DNA of 17,751 nt from Clostridia bacterium (GCA_900754755.1 CAAEEC010000331.1:1-17751); one strand, 5' to 3'; shown: positions 1 through 7,237, counted from the first letter of the stretch. Program-made: numbers and translations. Notes: a model not told the origin generated them from the sequence alone.

Positions 1-324
1 GGAATACATCGCCGCGTTCGTGTGGTTCATCACCACAACATAGATGGGCTGGGAAACCAGCATGAGCAGCGCCACGCGCACGACATAGCGCAACATGTTC
101 TTGGTGAACGCGCAACCCACCGCCAGGCAATAGGCATACAACGGAAATGCGATGCGCCCAATGATGCGCATCGCCCGGTATTGCGGAAACACCACCGCGC
201 CCAGATGATCCACCAACATGCAAATCATGGCGATCAGCTTGAGCAGGCCCGTGTCCTTATTGGTATTCACGGTGCGCGGCGGAAATAGCCAGTCCAGTAG
301 ACCGCGCGCGGCTTTTGCTGCCAT
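1..324 (-). CDS. TraX-like integral membrane protein (3' end beyond window)
   Basis: The visible 108 residues are the N-terminus of a TraX-family (PF05857-type) polytopic membrane protein. A short basic, cytosolic-looking leader is followed by hydrophobic segments at about residues 27-46, 54-73 and 80-98. The family signature is clear in the VDHLG stretch (residues 38-42), which starts after LKLIAMICM, and in IGRIAFPLYAYCLAVG (55-70). Named TraX acetylates F-pilin, but chromosomal homologues in Clostridia are of unknown function and may be acyltransferases of surface molecules. The ATG at 322-324 lies two bases after the ricT stop. Its GGAGG ribosome binding site sits inside the last codons of ricT, so the two are probably translationally coupled. 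The family call is fairly firm; the function is not. Confidence 0.8.
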   Translation of the reverse strand, partial: MAAKAARGLLDWLFPPRTVNTNKDTGLLKLIAMICMLVDHLGAVVFPQYRAMRIIGRIAFPLYAYCLAVGCAFTKNMLRYVVRVALLMLVSQPIYVVVMNHTNAAMYS

Positions 325-326
325 GG

Positions 327-1346
327 CTATTCCTCCGAATCCACAGCCCCGGCATTCTGGCGGTTGCGCTCGCGTTCCCGCTCAATGAACTGGTCCGTGC
401 TCAAATTCTTGGGCGCTTTCTGGCGCGGATAGCGCTTTCTAGCGGCTTTGGGCGGCTCTTCCGCCGTTTCCTTGGCCTTTTCCTTTTGCGGAGCGCTTTC
501 CAGCTTTCTGGGTTCAGGACGGGAAAACGCTTTGCCCTCCACCCGCTTGACATCGTCGATGGGGTATTCGCGCACGTCAAACGTATCGTCCGAAAGGCGC
601 AGTTTCACTTTCACCCGTTCGCGCAGCACATTGATTTCCACGATGTTGCCCACCCCGTCCGGCGTGAGCACTTCCTTGCCCACCTTGGGCAATTTTTTGA
701 GGGTTTCCTCATAATAGTCCTGTTCGTATTTCAGGCAGCACATCAACCGACCGCATTGGCCGGAAATCTTGGTGGGATTGAGGGATAGATTCTGCTCCTT
801 GGCCATCTTGATGGACACCGGCTGAAAATCGCCCAAAAACGTGCCGCAGCAAATGGGCCGCCCGCAAGAGCCCAGCCCGCCCAGCATTTTCGCCTCGTCC
901 CGCACGCCGATTTGCCGCAGTTCAATCCGCGTTTTCAAAACGGCTGCCAGATCCTTCACCAACTCACGGAAATCCACCCGGCCATTGGCCGTGAAATAGA
1001 AGATCACCTTGCTATTATCAAAAGTGTATTCCACGCTGATGAGCTTCATTTCCAGCTTGCGCGCGGCGATTTTTTCCAAGCACAGATCGAACGCCATCTT
1101 TTCATTCTTGGCGTTGGCCTCGGCGCGGCGCAGGTCATCCTCCGTCGCTAGGCGCAAAACATTTTTCAGCGGCGCGACGATCGCCTCGTCCGGCACTTCG
1201 CGGGCGCTGGTGATCACCTCGCCCAGTTCGATGCCGCGCACCGTTTCCACAATCACATGGTCGCCCGGATTGGCCCATATGCCCGCCGGGTCAAAATAAT
1301 AGAGCTTTCCCGCTTTTTGAAAGCGGACCGCGATAACCGTTGCCAT
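327..1346 (-). CDS. ricT: PSP1-domain regulatory iron-sulfur protein RicT (YaaT)
   Basis: This 339-residue protein is RicT/YaaT. In Bacillus subtilis it forms the Fe-S-carrying Y-complex with RicA and RicF, which directs RNase Y mRNA maturation and affects sporulation and competence. The PSP1 region contains the diagnostic cysteines C161, C166, C167, C198, C203 and C204, in GSCGRPICCG (159-168) and SGQCGRLMCC (195-204). A Lys/Glu/Arg/Pro-rich tail from about residue 272 to 339 makes it longer than the roughly 275-residue B. subtilis protein and is probably disordered. It is the third gene after yaaQ and holB, the conserved Bacillota order. The ATG at 1346 has no Shine-Dalgarno at normal distance; the AAAGGAG lies 32 bases upstream across a hairpin. 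An in-frame TGA upstream excludes a longer start. Confidence 0.95.
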   Translation of the reverse strand: MATVIAVRFQKAGKLYYFDPAGIWANPGDHVIVETVRGIELGEVITSAREVPDEAIVAPLKNVLRLATEDDLRRAEANAKNEKMAFDLCLEKIAARKLEMKLISVEYTFDNSKVIFYFTANGRVDFRELVKDLAAVLKTRIELRQIGVRDEAKMLGGLGSCGRPICCGTFLGDFQPVSIKMAKEQNLSLNPTKISGQCGRLMCCLKYEQDYYEETLKKLPKVGKEVLTPDGVGNIVEINVLRERVKVKLRLSDDTFDVREYPIDDVKRVEGKAFSRPEPRKLESAPQKEKAKETAEEPPKAARKRYPRQKAPKNLSTDQFIERERERNRQNAGAVDSEE

Positions 1347-1354
1347 CCAATTCA

Positions 1355-1385
1355 GCGCGCCCGCTTCTCAGGCGCGCGCTCCTTT
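1355..1385 (-). promoter_or_regulatory. Hairpin between Shine-Dalgarno and ricT start
   Basis: On the minus strand an AAAGGAG (1379-1385) is followed by a perfect 7-bp GC stem, GCGCGCC (1371-1377) pairing with GGCGCGC (1355-1361), and then eight bases to the ricT ATG (1344-1346). Linear spacing from AAAGGAG to ATG is 32 bases, too long for normal initiation. Folding the stem would bring the spacing to roughly ten bases. No other Shine-Dalgarno is close to the ATG. Inference: a structure-bridged ribosome binding site. The 58-base holB-ricT gap holds nothing else that I recognise. Confidence 0.6.
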
Positions 1386-1404
1386 CCCGTTTGCCAGTTT
1401 TCTT

Positions 1405-2295
1405 CTATGCCTTCAAATTCCCCGCCGCCGCGAAGAGCATCAGTTCCATCGCGTGCTGGCGGGAAACGTTGCTTGCCAATTTCATGCGCGCGTCCGCCAC
1501 GGCGCCCAGCAGGCGGCCGCCATCCAAGACGCCCTCCTTTAAGAGCCGCGCGCGCGCCCAGCCCTCCACCAATTCCAGCGTGCGCTCCGCATCGCGCTTT
1601 TCATCACAAAGGCTCAACGCGGCGGCGGGAATATCGCTCGCCGCGCGCACGCCGTCCAGCGCCGCGTTCACCGCGCGCACATCGTTCATATAAGCCTCGT
1701 CCGAAGCGATTTGCAGCGCGCGCCCCACGCTGCCCTGCGCGGCCCGCGCCAGCAGAGGCGCCTGTTGCGGGTCGACTCCTCGCTCCCGCAACACCTGCGC
1801 GCAGTCTTCCTCCTCCAGCGGGTGTACGTGGTGCACCGCGCAACGGGACACAATGGTGGAAAGCAACGCGCTCATCCGCTCCACAATCAGAAAAAACACC
1901 GCGTATTCCGGCGGCTCTTCCAGCGTTTTCAAAAGCGCGTTTTGCGCCTGCGCCGTAAGGTGGTCGGCCGCCTCGATCACCACTGTCATTCGCCCGCCGT
2001 CGAACGGCCGCACGGAAACCTTTTCGATCAAATCGCGAATGGTTTCCACCTTCACGCTCTTTTCCGGCAAAAGGCGCAGCGAATTCACCGCGTTGCCGTG
2101 CGCATAGCGCAAGCAATTGGCGCACAGTCCGCAAGGCGGATGCTCCCCCGTGCAATTCAGCGCACGGCAAAGCCCGTCCACCAGCGTTTTCTTGCCGCAG
2201 CCGAACGGTCCTTCAAATATATGGGCATGGGGAAAGCGCCCGGTGCGAACCGAGCGCAACAACTGTTCCTCCAGCGTTTCCAGACCTTTGAGCAT
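1405..2295 (-). CDS. holB: DNA polymerase III subunit delta prime
   Basis: This 296-residue AAA+ protein is the delta prime subunit of the clamp loader, which opens and loads the beta clamp during replication. Visible features in order are the P-loop GPFGCGKKT (29-37), a four-cysteine zinc module (C48, C55, C58, C61), a degenerate Walker B region near VVIEAADH (105-112), NALLKTLEEPP (119-129) and the SRC motif (150-152) that supplies the arginine finger. The C-terminal collar domain is less conserved, as usual. Its ATG (2293-2295) directly follows the yaaQ stop (TAAATG) with no convincing ribosome binding site of its own, which suggests translational coupling. The conserved neighbours yaaQ and ricT support holB over dnaX. 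YaaR, which lies between yaaQ and holB in B. subtilis, is absent. Confidence 0.95.
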   Translation of the reverse strand: MLKGLETLEEQLLRSVRTGRFPHAHIFEGPFGCGKKTLVDGLCRALNCTGEHPPCGLCANCLRYAHGNAVNSLRLLPEKSVKVETIRDLIEKVSVRPFDGGRMTVVIEAADHLTAQAQNALLKTLEEPPEYAVFFLIVERMSALLSTIVSRCAVHHVHPLEEEDCAQVLRERGVDPQQAPLLARAAQGSVGRALQIASDEAYMNDVRAVNAALDGVRAASDIPAAALSLCDEKRDAERTLELVEGWARARLLKEGVLDGGRLLGAVADARMKLASNVSRQHAMELMLFAAAGNLKA

Positions 2296-2625
2296 TTACA
2301 GCTTGATGAACTGATCGACGCTGAGCACAAAAATCGTGGCCCCGCCAACCATAACCTCAATGGGATACGGCATATGCACGCCCGTGGCCCCGCCAACCGG
2401 CGAAGGCGACGTGGCGATCTGCTTGCGGCTCTTGCAGGTCTTTTCGATCACGGCCATGGCGCCATCGAACTTGGTGTCGTCCACGCCCACCAGCAGCGTC
2501 GTGTTGCCCGACCGTAGGAAGCCGCCCGTCGTCGCCAGCTTGGTAACGCCATACCCTTCGTTCATCAGTGAGCTAACCAGGCGGGACGAATCCTCGTCCT
2601 GAACGATTGCGATAATCAGCTTCAT
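2296..2625 (-). CDS. darA: Cyclic-di-AMP receptor, PII-like (DarA/PstA/YaaQ)
   Basis: This 109-residue protein matches the DarA/PstA/YaaQ family, small trimeric PII-like cytosolic proteins that bind cyclic di-AMP. The N-terminal beta strand KLIIAIVQDED and the TTGGFLRSGNTTLLVG segment typical of the family are both present, and the length is that of the B. subtilis protein. An upstream in-frame ATG (2694) would add 23 residues but lies above the promoter. I choose the ATG at 2625, which has a GAGGGAG ribosome binding site about ten bases upstream and starts at the family's usual MKLI. It is the first gene of the minus-strand operon yaaQ-holB-ricT-traX-like and is divergent from birA. The downstream target of this c-di-AMP receptor is unknown in most species. 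Confidence 0.95.
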   Translation of the reverse strand: MKLIIAIVQDEDSSRLVSSLMNEGYGVTKLATTGGFLRSGNTTLLVGVDDTKFDGAMAVIEKTCKSRKQIATSPSPVGGATGVHMPYPIEVMVGGATIFVLSVDQFIKL

Positions 2626-2652
2626 GCAGGTCACTCCCTCTCCTTTTTTTCT

Positions 2653-2681
2653 ATTATACACGATTTTTGCGCAGATTGCAA
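2653..2681 (-). promoter_or_regulatory. Promoter of the yaaQ-holB-ricT operon
   Basis: On the minus strand TTGCAA (2676-2681) is separated by 17 bases from TATAAT (2653-2658), close to the SigA consensus. Transcription would begin near 2646, about 20 bases before the yaaQ ATG, and the leader contains the GGAG-rich ribosome binding site. It lies back to back with the birA promoter, about 57 bases from its -35 box. Confidence 0.85.
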
Positions 2682-2711
2682 GCAAATTCCTCACGGCGCG
2701 CGCGGTTTCCG

Positions 2712-2746
2712 ATTGTCAACTCATTTTATTTTTTCTAGTTGACAAT
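2712..2746 (+). promoter_or_regulatory. BirA operator
   Basis: A perfect 10-bp inverted repeat, ATTGTCAACT (2712-2721) and AGTTGACAAT (2737-2746), is separated by 15 bases. It closely follows the established BirA binding site, TTGTnAAC separated by 14-16 bases from GTTnACAA. The right arm contains the -35 hexamer TTGACA of the birA promoter, so bound BirA-biotinoyl-AMP dimer would block RNA polymerase. The gene immediately downstream encodes BirA itself followed by biotin genes, which makes the assignment strong. The operator also lies about 30 bases upstream of the -35 of the divergent yaaQ promoter. Confidence 0.92.
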
Positions 2747-2767
2747 TATGGTGAAATCTGTTATCCT
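2739..2767 (+). promoter_or_regulatory. Promoter of the birA-bioYBDA operon
   Basis: TTGACA (2739-2744), a 17-base spacer and TATCCT (2762-2767) preceded by TGT (2759-2761, an extended -10). The start of transcription would be near 2774, giving a short leader that holds GGGAGG (2779-2784) eight bases before the TTG start of birA. The -35 overlaps the right half of the BirA operator. Confidence 0.9.
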
Positions 2768-2792
2768 ATTCACGCATGGGGAGGTGCGAATC

Positions 2793-3767
2793 TTGCGTAC
2801 AAAAGAAATATTGCTGTCGCTTCTGAAAGCGGGAAACGGAGCCTATATATCCGGCGAGGAACTCGCACAGCGGCTTTCCCTATCCCGGGCAAGCGTATGG
2901 AAGGCCGTGAGCGCCCTGCGCAAGGATGGATACGAGATAGACGCCGCCACGAACAAAGGCTACCGGCTCTCTCCGCAAAACGATGTTCTTTCCACACAAG
3001 GCGTGCGAAATTATCTGTCGCCCGCCCTCCAGGGAATGGCCATAGAAGTGTTGCCCGTTGCCAGCTCTACCAACACCATTTTGCGCCAAAGAGCCCTCGG
3101 GGCCGCCAGGAGCGAAAACGTGCTCATCGCCGCTAGTCAAACAGAAGGGCGTGGCCGGCGCGGGCGCAGCTTCTTTTCTCCGGCGGATACTGGCGTATAC
3201 ATGAGCCTTTTACTGCAGCCGGAACACTACACTGCGGGGCAGGCGGAAAAGTTAACCGCCATGGCGGCCTTGGCGGCATGCGAGGCCATTGAGGCCGTTT
3301 CGCAAAAAAGCGCCGCCATCAAATGGGTCAACGATATTTATATAGCGGGCAAAAAAGTCTGCGGCATTCTCACGGAAGCCTCTTTTGACCTGGAGAGCGG
3401 CCTAGTGGATTCCATCGTGCTGGGCATCGGCTTCAACGCCTATCTTCCACGCGAGGGCTTTCCGCCAGGCATCGCACACACCGCTGGCGCCATCTTCGAA
3501 GCCGCGCAGCCCGATGGCAAAAACCGCCTGGCTGCCGCTTTTTTGAACCACTTCTGGGATGCCTACAGCCAGGGAACGCCCAGCGATTTCGCGGCGCGCT
3601 ACCGGAGGCGCAATCTCGCCATTGGTCGTGAAGTGCAGGTGCTATCCCCCATGGGTGCAAAAACGGCTTTCGCGCTGGATGTGGATGACGATTGCCACCT
3701 GCTCGTCCGCTATCAGGATGGTTCCACTGCTCAACTGGCCAGCGGCGAAATTTCCTTGCAACTTTAG
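2793..3767 (+). CDS. birA: Bifunctional biotin protein ligase and biotin repressor BirA
   Basis: This 324-residue protein activates biotin to biotinoyl-AMP and attaches it to biotin carboxyl carrier proteins; with bound biotinoyl-AMP it represses biotin genes. An N-terminal winged helix-turn-helix (about 4-60, including SGEELAQRLSLSRASVWKAV) makes it the bifunctional class. Ligase motifs are SSTN (91-94), GRGRRGR (119-125, adenylate loop) and KWVND (177-181, biotin and ATP site lysine region). Length matches B. subtilis BirA. I choose the TTG at 2793: GGGAGG lies eight bases upstream, while longer in-frame starts fall inside the promoter and operator. First gene of the biotin operon and therefore apparently autoregulated through the operator at 2712-2746. 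Confidence 0.97.
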   Translation: MRTKEILLSLLKAGNGAYISGEELAQRLSLSRASVWKAVSALRKDGYEIDAATNKGYRLSPQNDVLSTQGVRNYLSPALQGMAIEVLPVASSTNTILRQRALGAARSENVLIAASQTEGRGRRGRSFFSPADTGVYMSLLLQPEHYTAGQAEKLTAMAALAACEAIEAVSQKSAAIKWVNDIYIAGKKVCGILTEASFDLESGLVDSIVLGIGFNAYLPREGFPPGIAHTAGAIFEAAQPDGKNRLAAAFLNHFWDAYSQGTPSDFAARYRRRNLAIGREVQVLSPMGAKTAFALDVDDDCHLLVRYQDGSTAQLASGEISLQL

Positions 3768-3778
3768 GTGGTGATCCC

Positions 3779-4342
3779 TTGCGTTCTTCAAAAACAAGCG
3801 ATTTGGCGCTTTGCGCGCTGTTCGTGGCGCTCATTGCAATGGGCGCGTTCCTCCGCGTGCCCGTTCCACTCGTCCCTTTCACGCTGCAATATCTGTTCAC
3901 GGCGCTCGCGGGCCTTTTGCTGGGAGCCAAAAAGGGGTGTGCCGCGGTTTGCGCCTATATTCTGCTCGGCCTACTCGGCTTTCCTGTCTTTGCTCAGGGC
4001 GGCGGAATCGGTTATATCTTTGAGCCGAGCTTTGGCTACCTCATCGGCTTTGCTTTAGGGGCCTACGCAACAGGAAAGGTTGCGGGCCATACCGCGCGGC
4101 CTAGCTTTGCCCGCTTGCTAGCCGCCAATCTTTGCGGACTGGCGATCGTCTATCTGGCCGGCCTAGCCTATTGTTACTGCATCCGCAATTTTTATCTAGC
4201 GTCGCCCCTCGGGCTATGGCCCCTGCTGTTATATGGCCTGGTGCTCGCCATACCGGGCGACATCGCGCTGTGCGTTCTCGCCGCGCTCCTGGGAAAGCGC
4301 CTGCTCCCCCGCATTACAAATGGAAAGGACAGAAAATCATGA
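3779..4342 (+). CDS. bioY: Biotin transporter S component BioY
   Basis: This 187-residue, very hydrophobic protein is BioY, the substrate-binding membrane component of an energy-coupling-factor (ECF) biotin transporter. About six membrane segments are visible. BioY signatures are VPVPLVPFTLQ (27-37), GLLGFPVFAQGGG (64-76), the FGYLIGF stretch (85-91) and AIPGD (157-161). The TTG at 3779 is chosen because AGGTGGTG overlapping the birA stop lies just upstream; an ATG start at 3692 would overlap birA by about 75 bases. No ECF ATPase or EcfT gene is nearby, so it either shares the cell's general ECF module or works alone. Its stop overlaps the bioB ATG (ATGA). BirA control of uptake and synthesis together fits the operon. 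Confidence 0.95.
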   Translation: MRSSKTSDLALCALFVALIAMGAFLRVPVPLVPFTLQYLFTALAGLLLGAKKGCAAVCAYILLGLLGFPVFAQGGGIGYIFEPSFGYLIGFALGAYATGKVAGHTARPSFARLLAANLCGLAIVYLAGLAYCYCIRNFYLASPLGLWPLLLYGLVLAIPGDIALCVLAALLGKRLLPRITNGKDRKS

Positions 4343-5310
4343 TTGATATTGAAGCCCTGGGAAACGCCGTATTGCGCGGCAAGGAAATCACCCACGAAGA
4401 AGCGCTAGCGCTCTATGCCGCGCCACTGGAACCGCTCGCCAAAAAGGCCGATGAAATCCGCGCACGCTTTTGCGGCAACGCTTTTGATCTTTGCGCGATT
4501 CTCAACGCCAAGAGCGGCCGTTGCCCAGAAAACTGCAAGTTCTGCGCCCAGTCTGCCCGCTATGCCACGGGAGCGGAAGAATATCCCCTGCTGCGCACAG
4601 AAGAAATCGTGCATGCCGCCAAAATCCACGCCGTGCAGGGCGTGCTGCGCTATTCCCTCGTCACTTCCGGCAGGCGACTTACCGATGATGAAGTGGAAAA
4701 AATCTGCGAAGCTGCGCGCGCCATCCGCCAGGAAACCAATCTTTCCGTTTGCGTTTCCTGCGGCTTGCTAAACGAGGCTCAATTCCGCGCGCTGAAAGAG
4801 GCGGGCATATCCCGCGCGCACAACAACCTGGAAACTTCGCGCCGCAACTTTCCCAACATCTGCACCACGCATACCTTCGAGGACAAAATTGCCGCCATCC
4901 GGGCAGCGCAAGCTGCAGGACTTACCGTGTGCAGCGGCGGACTCATGGGGCTGGGTGAAACGCCGCAAGATCGCGTCGATATGGCGCTTACCCTGCGTGT
5001 GCTCGGCATAAAGAGCGTGCCTCTCAACTTGCTCCACCCCATTCCCGGCACGCCCCTCGCAGCGGCTTCTCCCCTGAGCGCGGAAGAGTTGCGCCGCATC
5101 GTGGCCATTTACCGCTTTCTCCTGCCAGACGCCGCCATCCGCCTGGCAGGCGGGCGCAGCCAACTGCCCGACCGAGGAAGAAGCTGCTTTGTCAGCGGAG
5201 CCAACGCGGCCATTTCCGGCGGCATGCTCACCACGGCAGGCGTTACCGTGCAAACGGACAGGAATCTCCTAAAAGAATTGGGCTATGAAGTGAGGCCGAT
5301 AGAAGCATGA
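4339..5310 (+). CDS. bioB: Biotin synthase BioB (radical SAM), anaerobe-type
   Basis: This 323-residue radical SAM enzyme inserts sulfur into dethiobiotin to form biotin. The SAM cluster motif is C62-x3-C66-x2-C69 within GRCPENCKFCAQS. Positions equivalent to E. coli C128 and C188 are kept (VCVSCG and TVCSGG), and the Arg of the RLAGGR motif is kept. The first auxiliary-cluster position (E. coli C97) is Ser in YSLVTSGR, while extra cysteines appear at C45 and C52 and in NICTTHT. This resembles the BioB class of obligate anaerobes reported to use a 4Fe-5S auxiliary cluster (Type II). The ATG at 4339 overlaps the bioY stop and has a GGAAAGGA site; the longer in-frame extension back to 4132 overlaps bioY heavily and is rejected. 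Confidence 0.96.
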   Translation: MIDIEALGNAVLRGKEITHEEALALYAAPLEPLAKKADEIRARFCGNAFDLCAILNAKSGRCPENCKFCAQSARYATGAEEYPLLRTEEIVHAAKIHAVQGVLRYSLVTSGRRLTDDEVEKICEAARAIRQETNLSVCVSCGLLNEAQFRALKEAGISRAHNNLETSRRNFPNICTTHTFEDKIAAIRAAQAAGLTVCSGGLMGLGETPQDRVDMALTLRVLGIKSVPLNLLHPIPGTPLAAASPLSAEELRRIVAIYRFLLPDAAIRLAGGRSQLPDRGRSCFVSGANAAISGGMLTTAGVTVQTDRNLLKELGYEVRPIEA

Positions 5311-6011
5311 GCAGAAATTTGTTTCTCATAGGCACGGACACGGATGTGGGCAAAACCTATATCGCGGGCCTGATCCTCAAAAAATTGCAAGAAGGCGGCC
5401 TGCATGCCGCCTATTACAAGGCGGCCATGAGTGGGAACGCCCGAACGGCGGATGGCGCGCTGATCCCGGGGGACGCGCTGTACGTGCAGCAAGTTTCCGG
5501 CATCCCCCAGCCGCTGAAATCGATGTGCCCCTACGTGTATGAGCGGGCGGTATCGCCCCACCTGGCCGCCCGCTTGGAAGGCCATCCCGTGGATATGGCG
5601 CGCGTGCTGGAAGGGTACCACGCGCTCTGCCGCGCGTACGATTGCGTCACCCTAGAGGGTTCGGGCGGCATCCTCTGCCCCATCCGCCAGGACGAGCAGG
5701 AAATCTGGCTGCCCGACATCGTCCGCGCTTGCGGGGCGGGTTGCTTGCTGGTGGCGGACGCCGGATTGGGCACGATCAATGCCGTGGGATTAACCGCCTT
5801 TTATCTCAAGGCAAACGCCATCCCTCTAAAGGGAATTGTGCTAAACCATTTTGTACCGGGCGACGTTATGCACGAGGACAACCGCAACATGTGCGCCGCC
5901 ATCGCACAATGCCCCGTTGTCGCCTGCGTGAAGGACGGCGATGCCAGCCTAGATCTTTCCCTGGATGGGCTACTATCGCTCTATGAACCCGCGAAGGAGG
6001 CCGCCTCATGA
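5307..6011 (+). CDS. bioD: ATP-dependent dethiobiotin synthetase BioD
   Basis: This 234-residue cytosolic enzyme converts 7,8-diaminopelargonate, CO2 and ATP to dethiobiotin. The P-loop GTDTDVGKT is at residues 9-17, the lysine of the YKxxxSG-type motif is K38 (YYKAAMSG), and LEGSGG (116-121) matches the family's E-G-x-G-G segment. Length is normal. The ATG overlaps the bioB stop by four bases (ATGA), and its own stop overlaps bioA in the same way, so expression of bioB, bioD and bioA should be tightly coupled. All residues I would expect for activity are present. Confidence 0.96.
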   Translation: MSRNLFLIGTDTDVGKTYIAGLILKKLQEGGLHAAYYKAAMSGNARTADGALIPGDALYVQQVSGIPQPLKSMCPYVYERAVSPHLAARLEGHPVDMARVLEGYHALCRAYDCVTLEGSGGILCPIRQDEQEIWLPDIVRACGAGCLLVADAGLGTINAVGLTAFYLKANAIPLKGIVLNHFVPGDVMHEDNRNMCAAIAQCPVVACVKDGDASLDLSLDGLLSLYEPAKEAAS

Positions 6012-7213
6012 TCTGGTATCCCTACGCACAAATGAAAACCATGCCCACGCCCTATGAAATCGTGGACGCGAGCGGCATCTATCTCTACACCAAGGACAAA
6101 AAGCTGATCGACTCCATATCCTCCTGGTGGAGCGTTATCCACGGATACAACCATCCGGAGATGAATCAGGCCATCCACGAACAAGTGAAGCGGTTTTCAC
6201 ACGTGATGTTGGGCGGGCTGACCCACGTGCCCGCGCAAAAACTGGCCGCCAAGCTGCAAAGCTGGTTGCCTGGCGATCTGGATTACACATTCTTTTCGGA
6301 TTCCGGCAGCGTGGCCGTGGAAGTGGCGCTGAAAATGGCGCTGCAATATGCCATAAACCGCGGCGAAGCTCAGCGCACCATGGTGCTCGCACTGGAACAC
6401 GCCTATCACGGCGATACCTTCAAGGCCATGGAGGTTGGCGACGATGAAGACTACCACTTTGTGCTGAAGGCCTACGGACCCAGCCAGCATGTGCTGCACA
6501 TTCCCACGCAGATTGACGCGCTGGAACGGGCCTTTGAAGTCCACCACAGGCACCTCAATTGCATGATCGTCGAGCCCCTTTTGCAGGGCGCGGGCGGCAT
6601 GCGCATGTACAGCGCTGCTTTTTTGCAGCGAGCCAGGGAATTGTGCGACGCATACGGCGTGCTGCTAATCTTCGACGAAGTGGCCACAGGCTTTGGCCGC
6701 ACGGGAAACCGCTTTGTTGCCGACCTGGTGCTGCCGGATATTCTGGTGCTGGGCAAAGCGCTCACCGGCGGCTACATCGGCCACGCGGCAACTGTGGCGC
6801 GTGAAAAAGTATTTCACGCCTTTTATAATGACGACCCCTCCCACGCCTTCATGCACGGCCCAACCTTCATGGGAAACGCACTGGCCTGCGCCGCAGCGCT
6901 AAAATCCATCGAGCTCTTCGAAACGCAGGATTATCTTGCCAAAATCCAGCGAATCGAAGCCATCACCCGCCAAGAGATGCGCGACCTGCACGACCCGCGC
7001 ATTCAGGATGTGCGCTTTATGGGCGGATGCGTGTGCGTAGAAACCAAGGAAGCTTCCACCTTGCGAGGCTATCAGCAATTCGCCTATGACCGAGGCGTTT
7101 TCAGCCGGCCATTCCTGCGATGCCTGTATGCCATGGTGCCATACGTCATTGACGATGATTCGCTCGTGCAGGTGCTGGATACGATGAAAGTGTGGTTTCA
7201 ACGGACACTTTAA
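6008..7213 (+). CDS. bioA: 7,8-diaminopelargonate aminotransferase BioA
   Basis: This 401-residue class III, PLP-dependent aminotransferase makes 7,8-diaminopelargonate from KAPA, normally with S-adenosylmethionine as amino donor. Visible signatures are WYPYAQM (3-9, substrate-site Tyr), SSWW (38-41, matching E. coli W52), AYHGDT (132-137), IFDEVATGFGRTG (221-233, with PLP-contacting D223) and the Schiff-base lysine K250 in LGKALTGG. Length is slightly below E. coli BioA. It is the last gene of the operon and begins at an ATGA overlap with bioD. No bioF follows, so its KAPA substrate must come from elsewhere. A lysine-dependent BioK variant cannot be excluded by sight, though the SSWW region favours the standard enzyme. 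Confidence 0.95.
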   Translation: MIWYPYAQMKTMPTPYEIVDASGIYLYTKDKKLIDSISSWWSVIHGYNHPEMNQAIHEQVKRFSHVMLGGLTHVPAQKLAAKLQSWLPGDLDYTFFSDSGSVAVEVALKMALQYAINRGEAQRTMVLALEHAYHGDTFKAMEVGDDEDYHFVLKAYGPSQHVLHIPTQIDALERAFEVHHRHLNCMIVEPLLQGAGGMRMYSAAFLQRARELCDAYGVLLIFDEVATGFGRTGNRFVADLVLPDILVLGKALTGGYIGHAATVAREKVFHAFYNDDPSHAFMHGPTFMGNALACAAALKSIELFETQDYLAKIQRIEAITRQEMRDLHDPRIQDVRFMGGCVCVETKEASTLRGYQQFAYDRGVFSRPFLRCLYAMVPYVIDDDSLVQVLDTMKVWFQRTL

Positions 7214-7237
7214 ATCCCCTTTCTTTTTGCGCGTAGC

